A stretch of 64,000 bases of DNA. Origin: Ilyobacter_A sp963668015. GTDB lineage: Bacteria > Fusobacteriota > Fusobacteriia > Fusobacteriales > Fusobacteriaceae. The notes beneath the pieces are model-generated. The model was not told the DNA's origin. It worked only from the letters and a program-made list of their open reading frames with translations, and did no database searches. Shown one piece after another: positions 12,736-21,744 of this stretch. Within the stretch, counting starts at the first letter, position 1; the number at the start of each line of letters is the position of its first letter. The translations under genes were made by a program, and so were the position numbers. Location of the stretch: contig CAXXCR010000026.1 of NCBI GenBank assembly GCA_963668015.2, positions 1 to 64,000 on the forward strand, written 5' to 3'.

Positions 12736-14151
12736 ATGATAAATTTAATTAATAAGGCTGAGAATCATTACAACTGCATTGTTTTCCCAGTCTTCGAAGA
12801 AGACTTAAACTTAAATATACCAGTATCAAAAGAAAGTATTGATTTTATAAAAGAGATTGTGAAGGCTAAAAAATTTAACGGTGAATCTGGTGAAAAGCTT
12901 GATGTGAAAGTCTTAGAGGCTGAGCTTTTGTTAGAGATACAACTGATTGGATTAGGAAAAAGAGAGAGTAGCTCTAATAGTGAGTTCAGGAAGAAGCTTT
13001 TTACAGTACTTAAAAAAATTGATGCAGAGAGAGTATTGATCTGCCTAAATGAAAAAAATATGGTAAGAGAAGCTGTAGAAACGGCTATTTTTTCATCCTA
13101 TGAATTTGATAAATATTTTTCTGATAAAAAAGATAAAATTGAAAAAACAATAGATATATTAGCTGAACATCAAGAAAATTTTGATGAAGCAAAATCTCTT
13201 GCAGAAGCAGTATTAATCACTAGGGATCTGGTAAATGAACCGGCAAATGTAGTATATCCAGAAACCCTGGCTAAAAAAGCTGAAGAACTTGGTGCTGAAT
13301 ATGGGTTTGAAGTTGAAGTAATGGAAAAAGATCAGATAAAGGAACTTGGAATGAAAGCTTTTTTAGCTGTCTCTCAGGCAGCAGAGGCTGATCCGAGATT
13401 AATTGTATTGAGATATACCGGGTGTGATTCCGGTGGGAAACTAGGCTTAATCGGAAAAGGATTGACTTATGATACAGGAGGGCTATCCTTAAAACCGTCT
13501 TCTTCCATGGAAACAATGAAGTCTGATATGGGGGGAGCCGCAAGTGTAATGGGACTTATGTGTGCAGTGGCCAAAAATAAATTGGAAAAAAATATAGTAG
13601 CCGTCATTGCTGCCTGCGAAAACTCAATAGGAGGGAATGCATACAGACCTGGTGACGTCATAGAAACGATGGCTGGCAAAACAGTTGAGGTGGTAAATAC
13701 AGACGCTGAAGGGAGACTTACCTTAGCCGATGCAATATGCTATGCAATAGAAAAAGAGGGCGTGGAAAAGGTAGTCGATGTGGCGACGCTTACAGGAGCA
13801 GCCTTGGTGAGTTTAGGTACCACTGTAACAGCAGTGATTAGCAACAGTGATGAAGAGTTTGAAAAGTTGGAAGCAGCGTCTCTAAATGCAGATGAGAGAG
13901 TGTGGAGACTTCCTAATTTTCCTGAGTACCAAGAACTTTTGAGATCAAAAATAGCTGATTTTAAAAATACAGGCGGGAGATATGCCGGCACAATTACAGC
14001 AGCGGCATTTATAGAAGCCTTTACAAATGGACTGCCTTGGATACACCTGGATATAGCGGGGACGTCTTGGACAAATAAGCCTTATTCATATTATACTTAT
14101 GGAGCCACAGGGCAGATCGTGAGAACTTTATATTATTTTATAAAAGATTAA
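12736..14151 (+). CDS. pepA: Leucyl aminopeptidase (M17)
   Basis: The 471-residue cytoplasmic metallopeptidase of family M17 removes N-terminal amino acids from peptides. The metal-binding and catalytic segments are all present: GKGLTYDTGGLSLK, NSIGGNAYRPGDV, the family signature NTDAEGRLTLADA, and the C-terminal HLDIAGTSW. It has an N-terminal regulatory domain (about 1-150) and a C-terminal catalytic domain. The ATG at 12736 has GGAGG 5 bases upstream; an in-frame TTG four codons earlier overlaps that site. It is a single-gene unit. Confidence 0.93.
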   Translation: MINLINKAENHYNCIVFPVFEEDLNLNIPVSKESIDFIKEIVKAKKFNGESGEKLDVKVLEAELLLEIQLIGLGKRESSSNSEFRKKLFTVLKKIDAERVLICLNEKNMVREAVETAIFSSYEFDKYFSDKKDKIEKTIDILAEHQENFDEAKSLAEAVLITRDLVNEPANVVYPETLAKKAEELGAEYGFEVEVMEKDQIKELGMKAFLAVSQAAEADPRLIVLRYTGCDSGGKLGLIGKGLTYDTGGLSLKPSSSMETMKSDMGGAASVMGLMCAVAKNKLEKNIVAVIAACENSIGGNAYRPGDVIETMAGKTVEVVNTDAEGRLTLADAICYAIEKEGVEKVVDVATLTGAALVSLGTTVTAVISNSDEEFEKLEAASLNADERVWRLPNFPEYQELLRSKIADFKNTGGRYAGTITAAAFIEAFTNGLPWIHLDIAGTSWTNKPYSYYTYGATGQIVRTLYYFIKD

Positions 14152-14180
14152 AAGACTCCATTGGAGTCTTTTTATTTTGT
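14151..14180. terminator. Bidirectional terminator between pepA and asparaginase
   Basis: The stem AAGACTCC-ATT-GGAGTCTT is followed by TTTTATTTTG on the plus strand. The last codons of the convergent asparaginase gene overlap its tail. Confidence 0.8.
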
Positions 14181-15566
14181 ATATATAGATAGATTTATTT
14201 TGTGCCATCTGATAGCCTGATCAAATTCGATAATTATGTCCAAATTATTTTCAAATTTTGCAAGTTTTTTCAAGAACTCTAAGATATCCAGTATCATATC
14301 CTCGCCGTCTGAAAATACATTCTTTTTAAAGGATTTTGATAAATAGTTATCTGGTGATTTTATTTTGATATTTAAGGATATAGGGGCTTCGATTTCTTTT
14401 TCGAAGTGGATGTTTTTTATATAAAATACCGCATTTTTTAACTTTTTAAGTTCGATTCTTTGAGGTATTTTCATGTGGACACTGTGTTTTTTATCAAGAC
14501 TTTTATCATCCCTGCCTTTTATAAGGTAGTGGCTTAGGCTTTGTTCCCCATTTATATTTTCCTGCATAAGCTGATTTACTTTTTTTAAGTCATTATTGTA
14601 TTTACCCAATAAAAACATTAGTTTTGTTATGGCTGCTTCAGGGGTCATATCAGTCCCGCTTATTACTCCTGTATCAAGCAGTCCGGCGCTGGCTTCATAT
14701 AGACCGAGTTTTACCATGCCAGTAGTGCATTGGGTTACGTTGACTATGACAACCCCTTTGTCTGATATCCACTTAAGTGTGTCTAAAAATTCCTTACTCG
14801 TCGGAGCATTACCATTTCCATAAGTTTTTAAAACGATTCCTTTTATAGTGGAATTTTCTTGAGAAAATAGACTTTTCAATATGTCTGGGCTAAATCCTGG
14901 AAAAAGTTGAAAAATCATAACATTGGGTTCTAAAGATTTCTCTACGTAGAAATTTTCAGTGGGTATATCTAGTTTGTAATCAGTTTCAAAGATTATCTCT
15001 GAACCTGCAGTGGCCAAAACCGGGTAGTTAGGGCTTGAAAATCCGAAATAGTTTGTTGCATCTAATTTTCTAGCTCTATTTCCTCTGTATAAATTGTCCC
15101 TGAAAAATATACATACTTCTGGAATTATAGGAAGGTTCAAGCTCTCAGCAGAGGCTATCTGTATAGCAGTTATTAAATTTTGAAGTGCGTCGCTTCTGGG
15201 ATACTGCATCGGTACCTGCGAACCTGTTAAGATTACTGGTTTACCGAGGTTTTTTAGCATGAACGATAGGGCAGAAGCTGTGTAAGCCATTGTATCTGTA
15301 CCGTGCAAAATCACAAAGCCAACATAATCAGAATAAGTATCTTCTATGATACCAGCAACTTCAACCCATATTGTTGAGTTCATATTTGATGAATCTATTA
15401 GATTTTCTAACTGTACATAGTCAGTGGCGAAATCTTCTAAAATTGGATACAGGCTGGAGATTTCTCCCCAGTCTCTTGCTGGTATAAGTGGACTTAGCGG
15501 ATTCCCCTTTTCTTTGTGCACCATCCCGATTGTTCCGCCTGTATTTATAATCAAGATTTTTTCCAT
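14172..15566 (-). CDS. ansA: L-asparaginase with C-terminal extension
   Basis: The first ~345 residues are a type I (cytoplasmic-type, no signal peptide) L-asparaginase that hydrolyses asparagine to aspartate and ammonia. The catalytic threonines sit in NTGGTIGMV and ILHGTDTMAYTASAL, and GSQVPM and TYGNGNAPT are conserved. The usual length is about 330-340 residues, but this protein has 464. The extra ~115 C-terminal residues (beginning around KGRDDKSLDKKHS) match nothing I recognise; they contain alternating strands and helices and could be a regulatory domain. It is convergent with pepA and preceded by AGGAGG. Confidence 0.88.
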   Translation of the reverse strand: MEKILIINTGGTIGMVHKEKGNPLSPLIPARDWGEISSLYPILEDFATDYVQLENLIDSSNMNSTIWVEVAGIIEDTYSDYVGFVILHGTDTMAYTASALSFMLKNLGKPVILTGSQVPMQYPRSDALQNLITAIQIASAESLNLPIIPEVCIFFRDNLYRGNRARKLDATNYFGFSSPNYPVLATAGSEIIFETDYKLDIPTENFYVEKSLEPNVMIFQLFPGFSPDILKSLFSQENSTIKGIVLKTYGNGNAPTSKEFLDTLKWISDKGVVIVNVTQCTTGMVKLGLYEASAGLLDTGVISGTDMTPEAAITKLMFLLGKYNNDLKKVNQLMQENINGEQSLSHYLIKGRDDKSLDKKHSVHMKIPQRIELKKLKNAVFYIKNIHFEKEIEAPISLNIKIKSPDNYLSKSFKKNVFSDGEDMILDILEFLKKLAKFENNLDIIIEFDQAIRWHKINLSIYTK

Positions 15567-15645
15567 ATGTCCTCCTTTGAAAGTTAAGCTTTACATACAA
15601 TTTTATCAGATAACAGGTATATTTTAAAGGAGAAATACAAAAAAC

Positions 15646-15674
15646 TTGTTTACACTGATCAATTATTGTATAAT
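15646..15674 (+). promoter_or_regulatory. Possible dnaN promoter
   Basis: TTGTTT, 17 bases, then a perfect TATAAT lie 31 bases before the dnaN start. The -35 element is weak. Confidence 0.5.
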
Positions 15675-15704
15675 TAATTAGATTACCAAAAATGGAGGCT
15701 GATA

Positions 15705-16796
15705 ATGAGGGTATTAGTTAATCGTCTGAATCTAGTAAAAGTTTTATCCGACTTAAATCTTGTGATAAGGGAAAATTCAATAAGACCTGCTATTTCCGGG
15801 GCTTGCCTTATTGCAAATGATGGGGAGATAGAATTTATAGGGACTAACCTCGAGTTAACTCTTAGAAGCAGGATGCAGGGGGAAGTATTAGAAGAGGGAA
15901 AAGTTGTTTTTAAAATAAATATGATCTTAGAGTATATAAAGCTCATAGAAGAAGAGATGGTCGAGATAAAGGTCGATGAAAGCAAGCTTTATATACACAA
16001 TGCCGAATTTTTGATATATGATGCGACAGACTATCCGAACATATCGAGTCTTTCTGTAGAGAAAGAGTTTCAATTAAACTCTAACGAGCTTATAGACTCT
16101 TTTGAAAAAATAAAGATGTCAGCGTCATCTACAAGTGACAATTTAGCATTAAATTGTGTGAGGATGGTATCTAAAGCTGACAGGGTAGAGTTTGTAGGAA
16201 CGGATTCTTACAGAATGGCTTATTATTTTATTGAAAAAAGCTTGGGAGAGGAATTTCAGGTATCAATTCCTTTTGACACTGTTAACGTGCTGACGAAACT
16301 TTTTAAGGGAGAGGATATTGATTTAAGAATACTTATAGAAGGAAGTCAGATGGAGCTGTATTCGGAAAATATGGTACTTAAAACCAGGCTGATAGATATG
16401 GCTTTTCCAGATTATGAGGGGATAATAAAGAACCTCAGTTCTAATAAAAAAATAGAGATGAATCAAAAAGATTTTGAGTCAGCATTAAAAAAAGTTCTTA
16501 CGGTTGCAAAAAGAAATCAGGAAACAAAGGACGGGGCCCTTTTTAATTTTACCGGAAACAAATTGAGTGTCACAGTATCTTCTGGTAGTGCGAAGGTAAC
16601 TCAGAAAATAGATACGATAAAAGATGGTGAAGATATAAAAGGTTCTTTAAACGTGAGATTTATATTGGATTATATAGGTAAACTTGAAAATAACGTAATT
16701 ATATCTGCTACAAACAGTAGTTCTATGTTTATAGTCACGGAGTCAGGCAACTATAAATATACATATATACTTATGCCGTTGGCATTGAGAGACTAA
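15705..16796 (+). CDS. dnaN: DNA polymerase III beta subunit (sliding clamp)
   Basis: The 363-residue protein has the three-domain architecture and usual length of the bacterial beta clamp, the ring that tethers the replicative polymerase to DNA. Recognisable segments are VIRENSIRPAISGACLIA, the FVGTDSYRMA strand in domain 2 and the C-terminal YTYILMPLALRD, which matches the conserved end of the family (PMR/PLxL). It is monocistronic, with its own promoter and terminator; dnaA, recF and gyrB, the usual neighbours, are not here, so this is not an origin-type cluster. Confidence 0.93.
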   Translation: MRVLVNRLNLVKVLSDLNLVIRENSIRPAISGACLIANDGEIEFIGTNLELTLRSRMQGEVLEEGKVVFKINMILEYIKLIEEEMVEIKVDESKLYIHNAEFLIYDATDYPNISSLSVEKEFQLNSNELIDSFEKIKMSASSTSDNLALNCVRMVSKADRVEFVGTDSYRMAYYFIEKSLGEEFQVSIPFDTVNVLTKLFKGEDIDLRILIEGSQMELYSENMVLKTRLIDMAFPDYEGIIKNLSSNKKIEMNQKDFESALKKVLTVAKRNQETKDGALFNFTGNKLSVTVSSGSAKVTQKIDTIKDGEDIKGSLNVRFILDYIGKLENNVIISATNSSSMFIVTESGNYKYTYILMPLALRD

Positions 16797-16820
16797 AAGG
16801 AGCGCAAGCTCCTTTTTTTA
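16797..16820 (+). terminator. Terminator of dnaN
   Basis: AAGGAGC-GCAA-GCTCCTT is followed by a T run, starting at the base after the dnaN stop. Confidence 0.88.
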
Positions 16821-17012
16821 TTGAGATTAAATCGAAAAAAAATTAATTTAATCTTACGATTTTTATAGAAATGGTTTGTTGTGTACAGCTGTTTTATCTT
16901 CTATGCAAATACCGCTTGTTCCCCTCATAATTATTACTCTATTATTTTTTTGTTACTTAACATAAATTTCTAATTGAATTTAAGTTACAATGTTGAATTT
17001 CTTACAAGTACA

Positions 17013-17234
17013 TAAAACCTTTTGGGTCACGAATCACACAAATATGCACGAATTCAAAAAAACTGGATCATATAGTAGAGCAGAGCTTTAAAAGAAAGCT
17101 GCACAGAGAAAACCTCACCCAGTTTATAGATTACAGAGAACAGAAAATAGATATTTTAACTATTCTCTATTCATTATTAACTACTAACTGATTTATTTGC
17201 TCTGTGAAATTCTGTGTCCCAAAAATTATTTTAT
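17013..17234. repeat. Dispersed intergenic repeat, copy B
   Basis: This is the second copy of the repeat found at 1.0 and 39.7 kb, in the 800-bp gap between dnaN and the HD-GYP gene. It shares the AACTATTCTCTATTCATTAT core and ACTACTAACTGATTT tail, and is flanked by CACAGAG and CTCTGTG words. Here the TTCGTG segment appears before the core in reverse complement (GGGTCACGAATC). The rest of the gap (16821-17012 and 17235-17526) is AT-rich with nothing recognisable. Confidence 0.75.
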
Positions 17235-17526
17235 ATAAATTCAGTAATTTAATGCAATTATCTTAAGCAGCAACTTGAGTTACTTATTAAATTCTGTGAT
17301 TCAATGCAGATATCCTTATAAAAAATACACTTCGAGAGTGAATTTAAATAAAAAATAAAAAAATTTTTTTAATAAACAGAAAAAAATTCCCTTAATATTT
17401 AAAATTTGCTGAATTTATAACACTAGTTCATACTGGAAACAAAGGCTTCTGGGGAGGTCTTTTTCGAAATTAGTTAAAAAAAGGCTATTTTGTCGGTTTT
17501 TGTTACGACAAAAATATAAAAAACGC

Positions 17527-17555
17527 TTGAAATTTCAAAACTGGTGTAGTATACT
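17527..17555 (+). promoter_or_regulatory. Promoter of the HD-GYP gene
   Basis: TTGAAA, a 17-bp spacer and TATACT lie 60 bases before the start codon. Confidence 0.6.
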
Positions 17556-17615
17556 AATAATGTAAAGAATATGGGGCAAAAAAATTTTATTGTATGATGT
17601 TGAGGAGCGATTATT

Positions 17616-18407
17616 ATGATGTACAAATCGAAAATTAATTTAAACAATAACATATATGAGCAGCATATTTTTGATGTTAATTTTCATGAAAAATTTGTAC
17701 AAAATCAAAATCTCAATGTTTTTGAAAAAGTTCTGAAATTAGGACTTAAACCATTGGAACTTTACAAGATATCAAAACTGGAAAGAGCATTTTTGAATAG
17801 AGTAGTTAATTTTAAAAGGAAAAATGCCTGGTTTAATGCTATTATGTTGATGGAGGTCTTAGATAATTTCTATTCATATAACGGGAATGAAACAATGACG
17901 CATTTTAAAAGAGTGGGAAAATTAAGTGGTTTTTTAGCAAAAAAATATACCGGTTCTCAAAAATTTGCCAATAAGATAGAGTTTTATTCCTCATTGCATG
18001 ATATCGGTAAAATTGGAATACCGGATGAAGTACTTGAAAAATCAGGAAAACTTACAATGGACGAGTTTGAAGTAATAAAAAATCATACTAGTATTGGACA
18101 GAAACTTATTGAAAAATTGAATCTGGGATCTGTGTGTGAAAATATTGTTGCCTACCACCATGAAAAGTGGAACGGTAAGGGATATCATGGACTAGAAAAT
18201 CACGAAATTCCTTTGGAGGCCAGGATAGTTGCAATTGCTGATGTTTATGATGCGCTGAGGGAAAAGAGATGCTACAAACCTTCTTTCAGCCATGAAGAAG
18301 CAAAAAAAATAATTCTGTGTGAAAAGGGTAGTCACTTTGATCCCGATTTGGTAGATGTCTTTTTAGAAAATGAAAAGGACTTCAAATTAATATATGAAAC
18401 TTTTTAA
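17616..18407 (+). CDS. HD-GYP domain protein
   Basis: The 263-residue soluble protein has an HD-GYP phosphohydrolase domain (about 75-255) behind a ~75-residue N-terminal region with no recognised sensor. Motifs are SLHDIGKIGIPD (His128-Asp129), KNHTSIG, AYHHEKWNGKGYHG (His181-His182) and IPLEARIVAIADVYDAL. Family members hydrolyse cyclic di-GMP or related cyclic dinucleotides. The name-giving GYP is GYH here and the usual Asp of HHExxDG is Asn, so activity or substrate may differ. A GAGGAG site lies 8 bases before the ATG. No response-regulator partner is adjacent. Confidence 0.85.
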   Translation: MMYKSKINLNNNIYEQHIFDVNFHEKFVQNQNLNVFEKVLKLGLKPLELYKISKLERAFLNRVVNFKRKNAWFNAIMLMEVLDNFYSYNGNETMTHFKRVGKLSGFLAKKYTGSQKFANKIEFYSSLHDIGKIGIPDEVLEKSGKLTMDEFEVIKNHTSIGQKLIEKLNLGSVCENIVAYHHEKWNGKGYHGLENHEIPLEARIVAIADVYDALREKRCYKPSFSHEEAKKIILCEKGSHFDPDLVDVFLENEKDFKLIYETF

Positions 18408-18428
18408 GGGCCCAGTGCCCTTTTTTTT
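18406..18428 (+). terminator. Terminator of the HD-GYP gene
   Basis: AGGGC-CCAGT-GCCCT is followed by eight T residues right at the stop codon. Confidence 0.85.
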
Positions 18429-18831
18429 ATGGTACTTTTTATTTGCGAGTTAACTTTTTAAATTTTTTGCTGTTTAATAGAGCTAAAAAATCATTTAGGG
18501 CATCAACAGCACTTTTAAAAAAACGTCAGATATTCATTTCTTATGAATAGGTGTCTTTAAAGGTTTCTCCTATTTATTTTAGCAGTGATTGTGCAGTACA
18601 AACCATTTTTAACCCCATTTGTATAATGCTTATAACCTCATAGATGACTATTTTTATAGCGTCACTGCCGATAAAAAAATATCTATTAAAAAATGAACAC
18701 GTCTTTTATGCGAGTTTATTTTTTAATAGCACATTTAAAAAAAGTATTATAAGACCCCTTATATTTATGTCGTAAAAGATAAATTTGATTTATAAATCTA
18801 TTATAACCGAAGAAAAAACAAAAGTTTTTTC
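18429..18831. other. Non-coding gap with a large inverted repeat
   Basis: I see no gene in this 400-bp AT-rich stretch. It contains one striking palindrome at 18683-18729, with arms CTATTAAAAAATGAAC and GTTTATTTTTTAATAG and a 15-base loop. It is not followed by a T run on either strand beyond its own arms and stands 100 bases before the promoter of the sulfur operon. Confidence 0.5.
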
Positions 18832-18860
18832 TTGACAAAAGCACTCAGAAATGCTAATCT
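18832..18860 (+). promoter_or_regulatory. Promoter of the sulfate-assimilation operon
   Basis: A consensus TTGACA is followed after 17 bases by a weak TAATCT -10. It is placed about 25 bases before the SAM-I aptamer, where a leader transcript should begin. Confidence 0.6.
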
Positions 18861-18882
18861 TTACAAAATCAATAAAGAAATA

Positions 18883-18978
18883 CTCATCAAGAGAGGTGGA
18901 GGGACGGGCCCTTAGAAACTTCAGCAACCTGCCATACAGGCGTTGGTGCTAATTCCTACGGTTAACGTAAGATGAGAG
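18883..18978 (+). promoter_or_regulatory. SAM-I (S-box) riboswitch aptamer
   Basis: The block has the conserved S-box layout: P1 arm CTCATC, then AAGAGAGGTGGAGGGAC, GGCCC, a GAAACTTCAGCAACC core, GGTGCTAATTCC, and the closing GATGAG that pairs with the first arm. It binds S-adenosylmethionine. With the terminator just downstream it is expected to stop transcription of the following sulfate-reduction operon when methionine/SAM is plentiful. Confidence 0.95.
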
Positions 18979-18984
18979 ACAGCA

Positions 18985-19027
18985 AATAGCTTTTTCTCAA
19001 CTCTAAACAGAAAAAGCTATTTTTTAT
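18985..19027 (+). terminator. SAM-controlled terminator (expression platform)
   Basis: AATAGCTTTTTC pairs with GAAAAAGCTATT and is followed by TTTTATTT. Its position right after the aptamer and before the first gene makes it the switching terminator of the riboswitch. Confidence 0.88.
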
Positions 19028-19061
19028 TTAACGGCAATTATTATCGAGGCAGGTGGTCACA

Positions 19062-19685
19062 TTGAATATCAGGTTCTACACAAGTAAAATGAGCTCTATC
19101 GAAAACTTTTTAAACCTTATAGAGAAAAATATAATAAAAGTTGGATTATCTTTTATTATAATTTCAAACGATACTAAAGACCAGCATTTAAAGGATATCG
19201 TAAGGGAAATAAAAAGTCATTTTGATATATTCATATTACTGGAAACAGATATACCTAAAAGCAACTCTTTGGTGGAAAAATACTTTTTTGAAGGATTCCA
19301 CGGAATTTACTACAAAGAAAAAACCGAACTTTCTGAGACTGACAAAAATGTTTTAAAACACAGTACGGAATTATTTCCTATAGGAAGTCTATTTCTGGAG
19401 TATTCCGGTTCTAAATTCAACGACATAGATCAAATTTTAAATATGAATTTAATACCAGTTCTAAAATCGTGTGATTTTAAACTCTTAGAATATACAGAAA
19501 ATAAAATAGACAACTCAAAAAAACTTAACCGCTATTTAAAATACGTTCCTTTACTTGGACAAAACAGATGCCAATATAATCTTGGGCACCGTTTAAAAAT
19601 AAAGATGATGCTCGAAACTGACAACCTCAGGCAAAAACTTATGGTTAAAAGCATAGAAGACTCATTTAATTCCAGCGGTCTTTAG
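19062..19685 (+). CDS. Unknown protein, first gene of the SAM-controlled operon
   Basis: I do not recognise this ~207-residue soluble protein. It has alternating strand/helix character (LSFIIISND, FDIFILLETD, FHGIYYKEK, LIPVLKSCDFKLLEY) like part of an alpha/beta barrel. It has only two cysteines, so no iron-sulfur motif, and ends with a charged helical tail. Its place directly behind the SAM-I riboswitch and nine bases before the anion transporter gene ties it to sulfate uptake or activation. I favour the TTG at 19062, five bases after AGGTGG; an in-frame GTG at 19053 overlaps that site. Confidence 0.6.
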   Translation: MNIRFYTSKMSSIENFLNLIEKNIIKVGLSFIIISNDTKDQHLKDIVREIKSHFDIFILLETDIPKSNSLVEKYFFEGFHGIYYKEKTELSETDKNVLKHSTELFPIGSLFLEYSGSKFNDIDQILNMNLIPVLKSCDFKLLEYTENKIDNSKKLNRYLKYVPLLGQNRCQYNLGHRLKIKMMLETDNLRQKLMVKSIEDSFNSSGL

Positions 19686-19694
19686 GAGGTAGTT

Positions 19695-21116
19695 ATGGAA
19701 CATAAATTCTCAATAGACAGAAGACCTGTGCCCTTACTTTTTTTGATAGAATATCGAAACGCGATAATTCTTTTTTCAATAATTATAAGTTTTTTCTTCA
19801 CTATAAATCAAAACATCGGCATAAACGGTTTGTCTGAAAGTGGATACAAGGCTCTTATTATTTTCTTTTTAGCAGTTATTTTATGGACGCTAAACATAAT
19901 CCCCGTAGTTGTTACCTCTCTGTTAATAATGGGTTTACTGGCAGTCTACAATGTTTTGGACAGCAAGACAATATACTCATTTTTTGGAAACAGTTCAGTG
20001 TTCTTTATCTTGGGATCATTTATAATCTCTGCCGGTGTTAAAGTTTCCGGCCTCAGCAAAAGGATAGCGTTTGCAGCACTTTTAAAATACGGGAAAACTC
20101 CGACACAGCTGGTAAGCTCACTCTTTTTGCTATCAGCATTTATGTCACACATAATGCCGGAGCATGCAGTTGCCGCACTTATGCTGCCAATAGCAGAAGA
20201 TATCTGTAAGGTTATGGAAAAACAGAACCCACTCAAGCGCTACCTTTTTCTTTCTGTATTCTGGGGCTGTATAACAGGAGGAGTAGTTACCTATCTCGGA
20301 GGTGCCAGAAATCCTTTAGCTGTAGGTATACTTAATGAAATGACAGGTGCAAACATAAGTTTTACAAAGTGGTGGCTCGGTGCTTCACTTCCCTTATATA
20401 TATTAATGGGCTTTATACTTGTATACTTAAGGAAAAAGATAAAATCCGAAATAAATGCAGGGAAAATATCAAGCTCATTTGAAAACAACGCTTTATATAG
20501 GCTTAAAAAAATTAGCTTCAACGAAATAAAAGCAGGCTTTATACTGGTAATAACAGTAGGGTTGTGGATATTTTATAACGAACAGCTCGGAATATCCAAC
20601 ATAGCACTTCTCAGCGCATCATTATACTTTGTTTTAAATGTCGTTAAGTGGGAAGAGGTAAATCGTGAAATAAACTGGGGGGTACTTTTTATGTACGGAG
20701 GTGCTATCGCAATAGGATCTGCGTTGAACAAAGTCGGTGTACTTGAGTGGTTCGTCAAAAATTACATAAACAGCTTAAGCCTTAATCACAATAGTTTTTT
20801 AGCTCTGCTAATCTTAAGCAGCATATTCCTGACTGAATTGGTTTCAAACAGCGCCGTTATAGTTATACTGCTTCCGGTTGCAATAAATGTAGCATCAAGC
20901 TTCAATTTAAATCCAACTCTCATTACAATGGCAACAGCTATACCGTCTGGACTTTCATATATTTTTCCTATCAGCAGTCCGGTTGTTGCGATGGTTTATT
21001 CAACGAAGAGTGTTGATTTAAAAACACTTGTAAAAAGCGGTCTTGCATTAAAATTTATCTCGGTAATTTTACTATACATTTTTATAAAATTCTATTTACC
21101 CGTTATCGGGGTATAG
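19695..21116 (+). CDS. SLC13/DASS-family anion transporter (probable sulfate permease)
   Basis: The 473-residue protein has about 11-12 hydrophobic membrane segments and belongs to the divalent-anion:sodium symporter family. The C-terminal half carries the S-N-S loop motif in ELVSNSAVIVILLPVA, and the N-terminal half has the pseudo-repeat MPEHAVAALMLPIAED. Family members move sulfate or C4/C6 carboxylates with sodium. Its position between a SAM-I riboswitch and cysC/aprAB/cysDN argues for sulfate. It has an AGGAGG site and follows the unknown gene by nine bases. Substrate assignment is inference from context. Confidence 0.85.
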   Translation: MEHKFSIDRRPVPLLFLIEYRNAIILFSIIISFFFTINQNIGINGLSESGYKALIIFFLAVILWTLNIIPVVVTSLLIMGLLAVYNVLDSKTIYSFFGNSSVFFILGSFIISAGVKVSGLSKRIAFAALLKYGKTPTQLVSSLFLLSAFMSHIMPEHAVAALMLPIAEDICKVMEKQNPLKRYLFLSVFWGCITGGVVTYLGGARNPLAVGILNEMTGANISFTKWWLGASLPLYILMGFILVYLRKKIKSEINAGKISSSFENNALYRLKKISFNEIKAGFILVITVGLWIFYNEQLGISNIALLSASLYFVLNVVKWEEVNREINWGVLFMYGGAIAIGSALNKVGVLEWFVKNYINSLSLNHNSFLALLILSSIFLTELVSNSAVIVILLPVAINVASSFNLNPTLITMATAIPSGLSYIFPISSPVVAMVYSTKSVDLKTLVKSGLALKFISVILLYIFIKFYLPVIGV

Positions 21117-21131
21117 CTGAGGAGGTACTAG

Positions 21132-21728
21132 ATGTCAAAAAACATAGTTTGGAGTGAAAACTTAGTAAAGAAAAATGACAGAGAAGATCTGTTAAAACAA
21201 AAAGGAGTTACCATATGGATGACTGGACTTTCCGGATCAGGTAAATCTACAATAGCCAAGCGCATTGAAAAGAAGCTCTTCGACAGGAAAAAATTAGCTT
21301 ATATATTAGACGGAGACAATATAAGGCATGGACTCAATATCGACCTTGGTTTTTCAAAAGACGACAGACTGGAAAACTTGAGAAGAATAGGCGAGGTGTC
21401 AAAGCTTTTCACTGATCTAGGAGCAATCACAATAGTATCCTTTATCTCTCCTTATATAAGTGATAGGGCAAGGATCAGAAAAAGTTTAAAAGAGGGAGAG
21501 TTTATAGAAGTTTACATAAAATGTTCCCTGGAAGAGTGTGAAAAAAGAGATGTAAAAGGTCTATATAAAAAAGCGAGAAACGGTGAAATTAAAAACTTTA
21601 CCGGAATAGGTTCGGAATATGAACCTCCGATAAATCCAGAGTTGGTATTGGACACTGAACTTTACGACGTAGAGGAACTGGCAGACATGCTTATAACTTA
21701 TTTAGAAGATAACAGAATAATATTTTAA
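21132..21728 (+). CDS. cysC: Adenylylsulfate (APS) kinase
   Basis: The 198-residue enzyme phosphorylates APS to PAPS with ATP. An intact Walker A (GLSGSGKST) is followed by LDGDNIRHGLNIDLGFSKDDRLENLRRIGEVSKL, the APS-binding region, and the FISPY segment. Length is typical for a stand-alone CysC. It is third in the SAM-controlled operon, between the transporter and aprA. No PAPS reductase (cysH) is in the operon, so its PAPS may serve sulfation or a PAPS-dependent step elsewhere. Confidence 0.93.
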   Translation: MSKNIVWSENLVKKNDREDLLKQKGVTIWMTGLSGSGKSTIAKRIEKKLFDRKKLAYILDGDNIRHGLNIDLGFSKDDRLENLRRIGEVSKLFTDLGAITIVSFISPYISDRARIRKSLKEGEFIEVYIKCSLEECEKRDVKGLYKKARNGEIKNFTGIGSEYEPPINPELVLDTELYDVEELADMLITYLEDNRIIF

Positions 21729-21744
21729 TCGGCAGGTGGTGGAT

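Noticed and set aside
15705..16796. Chromosomal origin next to dnaN
   Set aside because: No dnaA, recF or gyrB and no cluster of DnaA-box-like TTATCCACA words was seen around it.
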